Source: an uncultured Aliiroseovarius sp. (lineage in GTDB: Bacteria; Pseudomonadota; Alphaproteobacteria; Rhodobacterales; Rhodobacteraceae). From it: a DNA stretch of 7,748 nt. The translations under genes were made by a program, and so were the position numbers. Under the pieces are notes generated by a model. It was not told the origin of the DNA. It did not search any database and saw only the letters and a program-made list of their open reading frames with translations. Positions 1 to 6,296 of the stretch are shown piece after piece. The stretch is taken from contig CALJDH010000202.1 of assembly GCA_938023895.1 (NCBI GenBank), positions 1-7,748 on the forward strand, in the 5' to 3' direction. Numbering within the stretch: position 1 is the first letter of the stretch; the number at the start of each line of letters is the position of its first letter.

Positions 1-1
1 G

Positions 2-895
2 CCCTATATCGGGGACTTGATCGCAGGTATCCAACACCTGTTCGCCAACCCGGAGCTGTTCCTGGTTCTGGTGCCGGTGCAGATCTACAACTTCATCGAA
101 ACGATGAACAACGTGGAAAGCGCCGAGGCTGCAGGCGACCATTACCCCGTCGCCACCTGCCAGATCACCGATGGTGTGGGCACGATGGTTGGCGCTGTCT
201 TCGGCTCGCCGTTCCCGACCACCGCCTATATCGGCCACCCGGCCTATAAGCGGATGGGGGCACATGCCGGATATATCATCGGCGTGGGGGTCGTGATCCC
301 TCTGGCCGCGTTCCTTGGCATGTTGGCGTTCCTGAACAACCTGATCCCCGTGGCCGCTGCCGCGCCGGTTCTGGTCTTCGTGGCGCTGAGCCTGATCACC
401 AACACGGCCCATTCGGTGAAGACCGATCATATGGCCGCCGTAACCTTCGCGATGATGCCGCACGTGTCGGCGTTCCTGATGGTCAAATGGGGGTCGCTCA
501 TCGGTGCCCTTGGTGCTGTTGGCGTCGCAGGATTGCCGCAGCTTGGTGATGAGGCATTGACCGCTGCGCTTTTGCAGCAGGGGGCCCATTTCGAAGGTCA
601 TCTGGCGCTATCCCAAGGTGCAATCCTGACGGGTTTGATCTGGGGTGCCATTGTGGCCAGCGTCATCGACGGCAACTTCAAAAACGCAGGCGGATTCGCC
701 TTGGCGGCGGCAGTTATGTCGGCCTTCGGCATCATCCACGGTGCCAGCCTGCATTGGCCCGAGCTTAGCGGCGTCTCTGCGGGTTACCTGATCTCGGCGG
801 CGTTCCTCTACATCTACCCGCTTTTCCACAAGGAAGACGAGCTGGTGAACGAGAACGTCGTGGTCGAGGAAGCCCCCACCACGCCGGCGGAATAA
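2..895 (+). CDS. NCS2-like purine permease, C-terminal part (5' end outside window)
   Basis: This is an integral inner-membrane protein that probably imports a purine base. The reading frame is open from base 2 with no convincing start or ribosome binding site (the first candidate is a TTG at 17), so the gene begins upstream. About 297 residues are visible. They contain several hydrophobic membrane segments and, at about residues 64-82, a VFGSPFPTTAYIGHPAYK stretch, which I take as the counterpart of the substrate-site loop of NCS2/AzgA-type (COG2252-like) permeases. The run ETMNNVESAEAAGD just before it also fits that group. The protein ends in a short acidic cytoplasmic tail (EDELVNENVVVEEAP). 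It lies 87 bp upstream of guaD on the same strand, which suggests guanine, hypoxanthine or xanthine as substrate; that is inference from context. It is clearly different from the second permease in this window, which has the classical QH and QNxG motifs. The family is fairly sure, the substrate is not. Confidence 0.8.
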   Translation, partial: PYIGDLIAGIQHLFANPELFLVLVPVQIYNFIETMNNVESAEAAGDHYPVATCQITDGVGTMVGAVFGSPFPTTAYIGHPAYKRMGAHAGYIIGVGVVIPLAAFLGMLAFLNNLIPVAAAAPVLVFVALSLITNTAHSVKTDHMAAVTFAMMPHVSAFLMVKWGSLIGALGAVGVAGLPQLGDEALTAALLQQGAHFEGHLALSQGAILTGLIWGAIVASVIDGNFKNAGGFALAAAVMSAFGIIHGASLHWPELSGVSAGYLISAAFLYIYPLFHKEDELVNENVVVEEAPTTPAE

Positions 896-909
896 CGCCC
901 TGCAACTAG

Positions 910-942
910 GAGTGGGCCGCGGCGTGTACCGTCGGCCCACTC
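910..942 (+). terminator. Strong stem-loop between permease and guaD, possible attenuator or weak terminator
   Basis: A perfect 10-bp inverted repeat, GAGTGGGCCG (910-919) and CGGCCCACTC (933-942), encloses a further CGG/CCG pair (920-922 with 929-931, one T bulged at 932) and a 6-nt loop. It starts 15 nt after the permease stop codon. The following bases (tgccttccgctt) are pyrimidine-rich but lack a real U-run. A classical rho-independent terminator is therefore doubtful; an attenuator or an mRNA-stabilising processing stem would fit equally well. Confidence 0.45.
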
Positions 943-982
943 TGCCTTCCGCTTACTCAAAGCAAATGAACCGGATTTGAAA

Positions 983-2335
983 ATGACCAACACACAGCCA
1001 CGGACGCTTCTGCGCGGGCGGACGCTCGACTTCAACAGGAGGCCTTTGGACGAGACCGACACCGAGGCCTACAACTACCTAGAAGATGGCGCGATCCTGA
1101 TCGCGAACGGCAAGATTGACGCGACCGGTCCTTATGATCAGATTTCTGCCCGCGCGCCGGATGCAAAGGTGATCGACCACCGCCCGCATCTGTTGATGCC
1201 CGGCTTTATCGACATGCATGTTCACTTTCCTCAGGTGCAGGTGATTGCCTCGTGGGGCGCGCAGCTTCTGGACTGGCTGAACACCTATACCTTCCCTGAA
1301 GAGACACGCTTTGCAGACGACGCCCATGCCGCCGCGATGGCCGCGCATTTCTGCGACCTTCTGACCGGTCACGGTACCACAACCGCAGTCGCCTTTGGAT
1401 CCGTTCACGCGGGCTCGGTCGAGGCACTGTTCACAGAGGCCGCAAAGCGCAATATGTGCATGATCAGCGGCAAGGTGATGATGGATCGCAATGCGCCTGA
1501 TGGGCTGCGGGACACGCTGCAGACAAGCTATGATGACACGAAAGCGCTGATCGAGAAATGGCACGGTACGGGGCGTGCACATTATGCGATCACACCGCGT
1601 TTTGCCATTACCTCGACGCCCGAACAGCTCGAGATGGCAGGGGCTTTGGTGGCCGAGCATCCCGATTGCTTTGTCCAAACGCACCTGAGCGAAAACCATG
1701 ATGAGATCGCTTTCACGGCTGAACTGTACCCCGACGCCCCCGATTATCTGGGCGTCTATGAAGACTATGGTCTGCTCGGGGAAAAGACCTTGCTGGGTCA
1801 CGCCATCCACCTGACCCCGCGTGAGGTTGATGTGCTGGCGGGCACCCGCTCCAAGCCGGTATTCTGCCCGACTTCGAACTTATTTCTGGGCAGCGGTCTG
1901 TTCGATGACGCAGGCCTTCGCGCACAGGGTATTCTGAACGGGATCGCGACGGATGTCGGGGCTGGGACTAGCTATTCAATGCTGCAGACCCTGAACGAAG
2001 GCTACAAGATCCTGCAGCTTCAAAACCAGAAACTGCACCCACTTGCCGCGTTCGACTGGATCACCCGAGGCAATGCCGAGGTGTTGGGAATGTCTGACAA
2101 GATCGGGTCCTTGGCTGCAGGTTCGGATGCCGACATCGTGGTTCTGAATGCCTGCTCCACCCACGCAATGGACCTTCGGATGCAACGGGCCGAGACCCTG
2201 TCGGAAGAGCTGTTCATCTTGCAGATGTTGGGGGATGACCGCGCCGTTGAACAAGTTTACGTGGCAGGCGAGGCGGCCAGAACGGGACGTGCCAGCACAG
2301 GTCTTGAGAATGTCAAAGAACCGGTTGCTGCCTAA
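983..2335 (+). CDS. guaD: Guanine deaminase
   Basis: This zinc-dependent cytosolic amidohydrolase converts guanine to xanthine and ammonia, feeding guanine into the urate pathway. From the ATG at 983 it has 450 residues, the usual family length. The HxH metal motif lies in PGFIDMHVHFPQ (His79, His81), followed by His234 in QTHLSEN (with Glu237), His273 in LLGHAIHL and Asp324 in ATDVGAGTS. The spacings 234-273-324 are the same as between the human enzyme's ligands His240, His279 and Asp330, so the active site looks intact. Other family marks are TPRFAIT (about 204-210) and CPTSNLFLGSGLF (about 295-307). A TTG six bases upstream (977) is an alternative start; ATG was preferred. No good Shine-Dalgarno is visible, only a GGA at 973-975. 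The gene follows a purine permease on the same strand, with a stem-loop between, and ends before a bidirectional terminator. Confidence 0.96.
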   Translation: MTNTQPRTLLRGRTLDFNRRPLDETDTEAYNYLEDGAILIANGKIDATGPYDQISARAPDAKVIDHRPHLLMPGFIDMHVHFPQVQVIASWGAQLLDWLNTYTFPEETRFADDAHAAAMAAHFCDLLTGHGTTTAVAFGSVHAGSVEALFTEAAKRNMCMISGKVMMDRNAPDGLRDTLQTSYDDTKALIEKWHGTGRAHYAITPRFAITSTPEQLEMAGALVAEHPDCFVQTHLSENHDEIAFTAELYPDAPDYLGVYEDYGLLGEKTLLGHAIHLTPREVDVLAGTRSKPVFCPTSNLFLGSGLFDDAGLRAQGILNGIATDVGAGTSYSMLQTLNEGYKILQLQNQKLHPLAAFDWITRGNAEVLGMSDKIGSLAAGSDADIVVLNACSTHAMDLRMQRAETLSEELFILQMLGDDRAVEQVYVAGEAARTGRASTGLENVKEPVAA

Positions 2336-2354
2336 ATCCAGCATAGACCCACAA

Positions 2355-2385
2355 GAAAAGCGGCGTGAGTGTCACGCCGCTTTTC
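2355..2385. terminator. Bidirectional rho-independent terminator
   Basis: A perfect 14-bp stem, GAAAAGCGGCGTGA (2355-2368) with TCACGCCGCTTTTC (2372-2385), closes a 3-nt loop. It has four T's at the end of the right arm and four A's at the start of the left arm, so it reads as a GC-rich stem plus T-tract on both strands. It lies 19 nt after the guaD stop and 28 nt after the stop of the convergent permease gene. It therefore ends both the rightward guaD transcript and the leftward puuE-uraD/allA/permease transcript. Confidence 0.9.
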
Positions 2386-2413
2386 ATTTTATTCGACCTT
2401 GTCGATCTCAGTT

Positions 2414-3832
2414 TCAATCGCTTTTCGGCAGCGATCCCTGACCGTGACCAGATAACCCGCCCGAGACTTCCTCGGTCGATTCATTCGACAGTTCTTCCGG
2501 AAGTATCAAGTTCAGCACAATCGCGATCAGTGCGGCAGGCAGGATGCCCGACGTGGCCAAAACCTTGATCGTCGAGGGCAGGTGCTGCAGAGCGCCCGGC
2601 TCCAACTGAAGGCCAAGCCCCAGCGACAGCGAAATGGCGAAGATCACCATGTTGCGGCGGTTCCAGTCGACATCCGACAGCATCGAAATACCAGCCGAAG
2701 CCACCATGCCGAACATTACGATCACACCGCCGCCCAGAACTTCGATCGGGATCGACGAGATGATCGCGCCGATCTTGGGGATAAGCCCGGCAAGGATCAG
2801 GAAGATCGCACCGATGGTCACCACGTGGCGGCTCATCACGCCGGTCATGGCAATCAGACCCACGTTCTGGCTGAACGAGGTGTTGGGCAGCGCACCGAAC
2901 AGGCCCGAGACAGCTGTCCCGATACCGTCAGCATAGGTTGCGCCTTGGATTTCAGTGTCGGTCGCCTCACGTCCGGCACCACCTTTGGTGATCCCCGACA
3001 CGTCGCCAACGGTTTCCACCGCCGAGACAAAGGACATCAGGCAGAAGCCGATGATCGCCGCGACCGAGAACTCGACACCGAAGTGAAGCGGGTTCGGAAG
3101 TGCGAAGGGGGCAGCACGACCCACATTGCCCAAGTTCACTTCGCCGATGACGAAGGCAAAGACATAGCCAACGATCAGGCCGATCAGAACTGCGGACACC
3201 GACAGCATGCCACGGGTATAGAACTTCAGGCCAAGCGTGACGAAGATCACGACCAGTGCCATGGTCCAGTTGATCAATGATCCATATTCAGGTTTGCCGA
3301 TGGCTGGAACGCCGCCTGCGGCATACTGAATACCGACCTTCACGAGTGCGAGACCGATCATGGTCACGACAAGACCCGTCACCAATGGTGGCAAAGCAAA
3401 GCGAATCCTGCCGATAAATAGGCCTAAGAACGCGTGGAACAAGCCCCCCACAATGACGCCGCCCATCAGGACTGCGATGGCATCAACCCCTTTGCCCGCA
3501 ACTAGCGGGATCATGATCGGAATGAATGCAAAAGATGTACCCTGCACGATCGGCAGGCGTGCACCTGCTGGGCCCAGACCGATGGTCTGGATCAAAGTGG
3601 CGACGCCTGCAAAGAACATCGACATCTGGATCATATAGATCATCTGTGGAAAGTCCGGGCTGTTCGACCCGAACCCGAACCCGGCGGCTCCGCAGATGAT
3701 GATGGCCGGCGTGACGTTCGAGACGAACATCGCCAGCACGTGCTGGATGCCCAAGGGCACAGCCTTGGCCAGTGGTGGTGTGTAATTGGGATCGCGCAGC
3801 TGCTCTGGCGTCCCGATGGATGTGTTAGCCAT
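2414..3832 (-). CDS. NCS2 family urate/xanthine permease
   Basis: This inner-membrane nucleobase transporter probably works as a proton symporter of urate and/or xanthine. It has 472 residues, a normal length for NCS2 (nucleobase-ascorbate transporter) proteins, with many hydrophobic segments. Compared by eye with E. coli XanQ, the key positions are kept: Gln30-His31 in the first membrane segment (GIQHVLAMFV), QGTSFAF at about 97-103, Glu273 in SAVETVGD, Asp302 in YADGIGT, and Gln322-Asn323 in the signature FSQNVGLIAMTG. A Thr-Ser pair stands where XanQ has an Asn-type residue in segment 3, which would suit a urate carrier, but this is only a suggestion. The ATG has a strong Shine-Dalgarno, GGGAGG, about 7 nt upstream. 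It is the last gene of the leftward operon, 50 nt after allA, and ends at a terminator. Grouping with allantoin-pathway genes favours urate or xanthine over uracil. A specific name such as uacT or pucJ cannot be assigned from sequence alone. Confidence 0.92.
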   Translation of the reverse strand: MANTSIGTPEQLRDPNYTPPLAKAVPLGIQHVLAMFVSNVTPAIIICGAAGFGFGSNSPDFPQMIYMIQMSMFFAGVATLIQTIGLGPAGARLPIVQGTSFAFIPIMIPLVAGKGVDAIAVLMGGVIVGGLFHAFLGLFIGRIRFALPPLVTGLVVTMIGLALVKVGIQYAAGGVPAIGKPEYGSLINWTMALVVIFVTLGLKFYTRGMLSVSAVLIGLIVGYVFAFVIGEVNLGNVGRAAPFALPNPLHFGVEFSVAAIIGFCLMSFVSAVETVGDVSGITKGGAGREATDTEIQGATYADGIGTAVSGLFGALPNTSFSQNVGLIAMTGVMSRHVVTIGAIFLILAGLIPKIGAIISSIPIEVLGGGVIVMFGMVASAGISMLSDVDWNRRNMVIFAISLSLGLGLQLEPGALQHLPSTIKVLATSGILPAALIAIVLNLILPEELSNESTEEVSGGLSGHGQGSLPKSD

Positions 3833-3882
3833 TTTTCTTCCTCCCTATGATGCCCGTGACGGCTCCTCTTCCGACTTCGGGC

Positions 3883-4371
3883 TTATGGCTTTTCGATTCT
3901 GATCTCCTCCTTGAACCAGTGTTCTTGCAGGTTCGGCCCCGTGCCGATCCTGTCGATCACCGCAAACTGTCCCTGATCAGAAAGGGGTGCACAGACCCCG
4001 TGCCAGGTGTTGCGATGGTAATTCACGCCCTGTCCGGGCTGCGCTATGAAGGCCAAGGGTGTCCCCGGTTGGCCGCCCGCGTCGGGGGCGACGACGACCA
4101 GATAGGGTGCGCGGCTGATCGGAATGAACGCCTGACTTCCGTCTGGATGACGCTCGACCATATCCAGAGTCAGCGGCAGGCTGCGTGCCTCGGCGTCAAA
4201 GATGCTGATCCCGGCCTGTCCATCCGAGAAATCAAGCGTCGCCCGGTCATGATACCGCCCGCAAAGCCCCTGATTGATCATCTTGTCCGGCGCACCCGTA
4301 GTGTCGAGCACATCACCAAATGGTGCGAATGCTTCGGGCGTCAGGGGCAGGGGGGTGATGGTCAGGGTCAT
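3883..4371 (-). CDS. allA: Ureidoglycolate lyase
   Basis: AllA splits (S)-ureidoglycolate into glyoxylate and urea, the last step of the ureide branch of purine breakdown, in the cytoplasm. The product has 162 residues, close to E. coli AllA (160). Family marks are the start ITPLPLTPEAFAPFGDVL, the MVERHPDGSQAFIP block (71-84) and NYHRNTWHGV (117-126), part of the cupin-type beta barrel. Its ATG overlaps the stop codon of the upstream puuE-uraD gene as ATGA (4368-4371), so translation is very probably coupled; only a distant purine-rich GAAGAG precedes it. The permease gene follows 50 nt downstream in the same operon. The enzyme that makes its substrate, allantoate amidohydrolase or allantoicase, is not in this window. 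Older annotations call the family ureidoglycolate hydrolase (amidohydrolase). Confidence 0.95.
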   Translation of the reverse strand: MTLTITPLPLTPEAFAPFGDVLDTTGAPDKMINQGLCGRYHDRATLDFSDGQAGISIFDAEARSLPLTLDMVERHPDGSQAFIPISRAPYLVVVAPDAGGQPGTPLAFIAQPGQGVNYHRNTWHGVCAPLSDQGQFAVIDRIGTGPNLQEHWFKEEIRIEKP

Positions 4372-5780
4372 GCGGCGAACTTCTCTTCCAGGCGAAGCTC
4401 GGCGATCCGCTCGACCTGTCGGCAGGCCTCGGCGAACTCGGTGTCGCGGTCATTGTCGATCCGGCGATGGAACGCCTCAAGAATGCTGGGCTTGGTGTTG
4501 TCCTTCACCGCGATAATGAACGGGAAGCCGTGTTTGGTCGTGTAGTCTTCGTTAAGCTTGGTAAACGTATCGCGCTCTTCGTCCGTCAGCATGTCCAGAC
4601 CGGCCCCAGCCTGTTCGGCGGTGCTTTCGGCGGTCAAACGTCCGGCGGCGGCCAGTTTTCCGGCCAGATCGGGGTGCGCCACCAAAACGCCCAAGCGCGC
4701 CTCTTCACTGGCGCTGCGGAAGACGCGGGCGAGGGCATTATGCACTCCAGCGACGGTGTCATGAGTTGGCCCCAGCTCCAGCCCAAAGGCACCTTCCGCA
4801 ATCCACGGGCTGTGTTCAAACACGCCGCCGAATTCGGCGACGAACGTATCCTTATCCATGTTGGACGGTTTCAAGCCATGCATTGGCGGGTGCTCCTTGG
4901 CCCAGTGATCGGCAATCTGTTCACGTGTGGCGAACCAGACGCCATCATGCGATTTGAAGTAGTCGATGACGCGTTTCAGCGCGGCGGTTCGGCCCGGACG
5001 CCCGATCAGGCGGCAATGCAGTCCAATGGACAGGATCTTGGGTGCGCCGGCTTTTCCTTCGGCATAAAGCATGTCGAAGCTGTCCTTCAGATAGCTCTCG
5101 AACTGATCACCATTGGTGTAGCCTGCCGGAGTCGCGAAACGCATGTCGTTGCAATCCATCGTGTAGGGCACCACCAGTTGGTCCTTGCCGCCGACGGTGA
5201 TCCAATAGGGAAGGTCATCGGCGTAACTGTCTGCGATATAGGCGAAATCGCCTTCTTCTGCAGCCAGCTCCACCGTGTTCATCGAACAGCGACCTGTGTA
5301 CCAGCCGCGCGGGGTCGCGCCTGTCACTTCTGTGTGCAGGCGGATCGCTTCGCGGATCTGTTCCCGCTCCTCGTCTGGCGACATATCCTTATGCTCGACC
5401 CACTTCAGCCCGTGGCTCGCGATTTCCCAGTTCGCGGCTTTCATCGCCTTCACCTGCTCGGGCGCACGGGCCAAAGCGGTGGCCACACCATAGACCGTGA
5501 CCGGTAGGTCTCCAAGCAGTCGGTGCACACGCCAGAACCCGGCCCGCGACCCGTATTCATAGATGGACTCCATGTTCCAATGGCGCTGCCCCGGCCAAGG
5601 TTGCGCCCCGGTGATTTCGGACAGGAAGGCTTCGGATGCTGCGTCTCCGTGCAGGACGCAGTTCTCGCCGCCCTCTTCATAGTTCAGGACGATCTGAACG
5701 GCGATCTTTGCGTCGCCCGGCCATCTGACGACCGGAGGGGTGGCGCCGTATCCGGTCATGTCGCGTGGGTATCGTGTCAC
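4368..5780 (-). CDS. puuE-uraD: PuuE allantoinase fused to OHCU decarboxylase (UraD)
   Basis: This is a bifunctional cytosolic enzyme of 470 residues. Residues 1 to about 300 are a PuuE-type allantoinase of the polysaccharide-deacetylase (NodB-like) fold, opening allantoin to allantoate. Visible marks are RYPRDMTGYG at the N-terminus, NYEEGGEN (33-40), ASHGLKWVEH (121-130) and HCRLIGRPGR (255-264). PuuE proteins are known to work without a metal, unlike AllB. Residues from about 303 to 466 are an OHCU decarboxylase: FEHSPWIAE, then AHPDLAGK with the likely catalytic His369, EQAGAGLDML with Glu389, and GFPFIIAVK (418-426). The His-Glu spacing of 20 matches His67/Glu87 of the zebrafish enzyme. 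So the fusion joins two consecutive steps, OHCU to S-allantoin to allantoate. The GTG at 5780 was chosen because AAAGGA lies 6 nt upstream and the protein then begins at the conserved RYPRDM. An in-frame ATG at 5810 and a longer open frame to 5891 lack a ribosome site. It is the first gene of the leftward operon. Confidence 0.94.
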   Translation of the reverse strand: MTRYPRDMTGYGATPPVVRWPGDAKIAVQIVLNYEEGGENCVLHGDAASEAFLSEITGAQPWPGQRHWNMESIYEYGSRAGFWRVHRLLGDLPVTVYGVATALARAPEQVKAMKAANWEIASHGLKWVEHKDMSPDEEREQIREAIRLHTEVTGATPRGWYTGRCSMNTVELAAEEGDFAYIADSYADDLPYWITVGGKDQLVVPYTMDCNDMRFATPAGYTNGDQFESYLKDSFDMLYAEGKAGAPKILSIGLHCRLIGRPGRTAALKRVIDYFKSHDGVWFATREQIADHWAKEHPPMHGLKPSNMDKDTFVAEFGGVFEHSPWIAEGAFGLELGPTHDTVAGVHNALARVFRSASEEARLGVLVAHPDLAGKLAAAGRLTAESTAEQAGAGLDMLTDEERDTFTKLNEDYTTKHGFPFIIAVKDNTKPSILEAFHRRIDNDRDTEFAEACRQVERIAELRLEEKFAA

Positions 5781-5940
5781 GTGGTTTCCTTTAATTGTAT
5801 TGGGTGTCATTCTAGGGCGAAAATCTGGATGCATTTTCAAAATTAATAAGAAGGATTGTTCGGTAGTCTGGCTTTGTGTGTGTCCGCGCATCCAGATTAT
5901 GAAGGGTGCGCTGAACTTTAGCTCACAGGAGACACCAAAG
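5781..5940. promoter_or_regulatory. Divergent control region between puuE-uraD and uraH
   Basis: This 160-bp AT-richer gap must hold the promoters of both the leftward puuE-uraD/allA/permease operon and rightward uraH. It contains the 11-bp inverted repeat listed separately, the Shine-Dalgarno AAAGGA of puuE-uraD (5787-5792) and that of uraH, AGGAGA (5927-5932). Possible promoter pieces are weak: leftward TTGAAA (5835-5840) with a TAGAAT-like box about 20 nt further, and rightward TTGTGT (5874-5879) with GATTAT (5895-5900). Neither pair has ideal spacing, so no start site can be fixed. Confidence 0.6.
5822..5898. repeat. 11-bp inverted repeat, candidate operator pair
   Basis: AATCTGGATGC (5822-5832) recurs as its exact reverse complement GCATCCAGATT (5888-5898), with 55 bp between and centres 66 bp apart. 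Each arm contains the partly symmetric core ATC-NN-GAT. The arms face the two diverging genes in mirror position, each overlapping the likely core promoter on its side. This suggests two binding sites for one regulator that controls both directions, possibly by looping. The regulator is unknown; the LysR protein encoded nearby is one candidate. The 8-bp core also occurs by chance inside coding sequence (near 3626 and 6405), so only the paired 11-bp form in the promoter gap is remarkable. Confidence 0.55.
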
Positions 5941-6294
5941 ATGACAGGCTACCTGACCACGCATGTGCTTGATACCGCCCGCGGGTGTCCCGCAGAAGGT
6001 TTGAAGATCGAGCTGTTTCGGCTTGATGGCGCTGAGCGCACATTGCTTAAGACGCTGGTGACAAATGATGATGGGCGGACGGATGAACAGATCCTGCCTG
6101 CCGAGAAGTTTGAAACCGGCGAGTATGAGCTTGTGTTTTACGCAGGGGACTATCTGGACAGTATCGGCGTCCCACCTGAGACGCCCAGGTTTCTTGACGT
6201 GATCCCGCTGCGCTTTGGCATGTCCGAGGCATCGCACTTTCACGTGCCACTGCTTCTATCGCCCTTCGGGTATTCGACCTATCGCGGCAGCTGA
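5941..6294 (+). CDS. uraH: 5-hydroxyisourate hydrolase (transthyretin-like)
   Basis: This enzyme hydrolyses 5-hydroxyisourate, the unstable product of urate oxidation, to OHCU, which the UraD domain encoded next door then decarboxylates. It has 117 residues, the normal size of a cytosolic, non-signal-peptide HIU hydrolase, which works as a tetramer. The family signatures are complete: YLTTHVLD at the N-terminus with His8, Arg46 in NDDGRTD, His101 in HFHVPLLLSPFGYSTYRGS, and the C-terminal tetrapeptide YRGS (114-117) that separates these enzymes from true transthyretins. The ATG at 5941 has AGGAGA 8 nt upstream; a longer open frame exists upstream but shows no family similarity. The gene is divergent from puuE-uraD across a shared control region and stands alone on its strand. 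Its stop is only 2 bp from the stop of the convergent lysR gene, with no terminator between. Confidence 0.96.
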   Translation: MTGYLTTHVLDTARGCPAEGLKIELFRLDGAERTLLKTLVTNDDGRTDEQILPAEKFETGEYELVFYAGDYLDSIGVPPETPRFLDVIPLRFGMSEASHFHVPLLLSPFGYSTYRGS

Positions 6295-6296
6295 AC

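Noticed and set aside
966..980. A four-codon upstream frame (ATG AAC CGG ATT TGA) just before the guaD ATG
   Set aside because: It has no Shine-Dalgarno and is short enough to arise by chance; there is no sign of a leader-peptide mechanism.
1079..1810. A 243-codon open frame on the - strand inside guaD
   Set aside because: It is antisense to guaD, has no recognisable domain, and guaD keeps all metal ligands.
2582..3280. A 232-codon open frame on the + strand opposite the NCS2 permease
   Set aside because: Its translation is a His/Asp/Arg-rich low-complexity chain typical of the mirror of a membrane protein gene; no ribosome site.
3871..3880. Small palindrome CCGA-CT-TCGG between allA and the permease as a terminator
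   Set aside because: It is a 4-bp stem with a 2-nt loop and no T-tract; more likely chance.
3847..4545. A 232-codon + strand open frame opposite allA and the 3' end of puuE-uraD
   Set aside because: It is a shadow of two genes with intact motifs, with no family similarity or ribosome site.
4467..5507. A 346-codon open frame on the + strand opposite puuE-uraD
   Set aside because: It lies fully antisense to a gene with clear family motifs, its translation resembles no protein family, and long antisense frames are common in GC-rich genes.
5740..5940. N-terminal extension of uraH from an upstream open frame
   Set aside because: It would overlap the puuE-uraD start and the shared promoter, adds no HIU-hydrolase similarity or clear signal peptide, and the ATG at 5941 has a good ribosome site.
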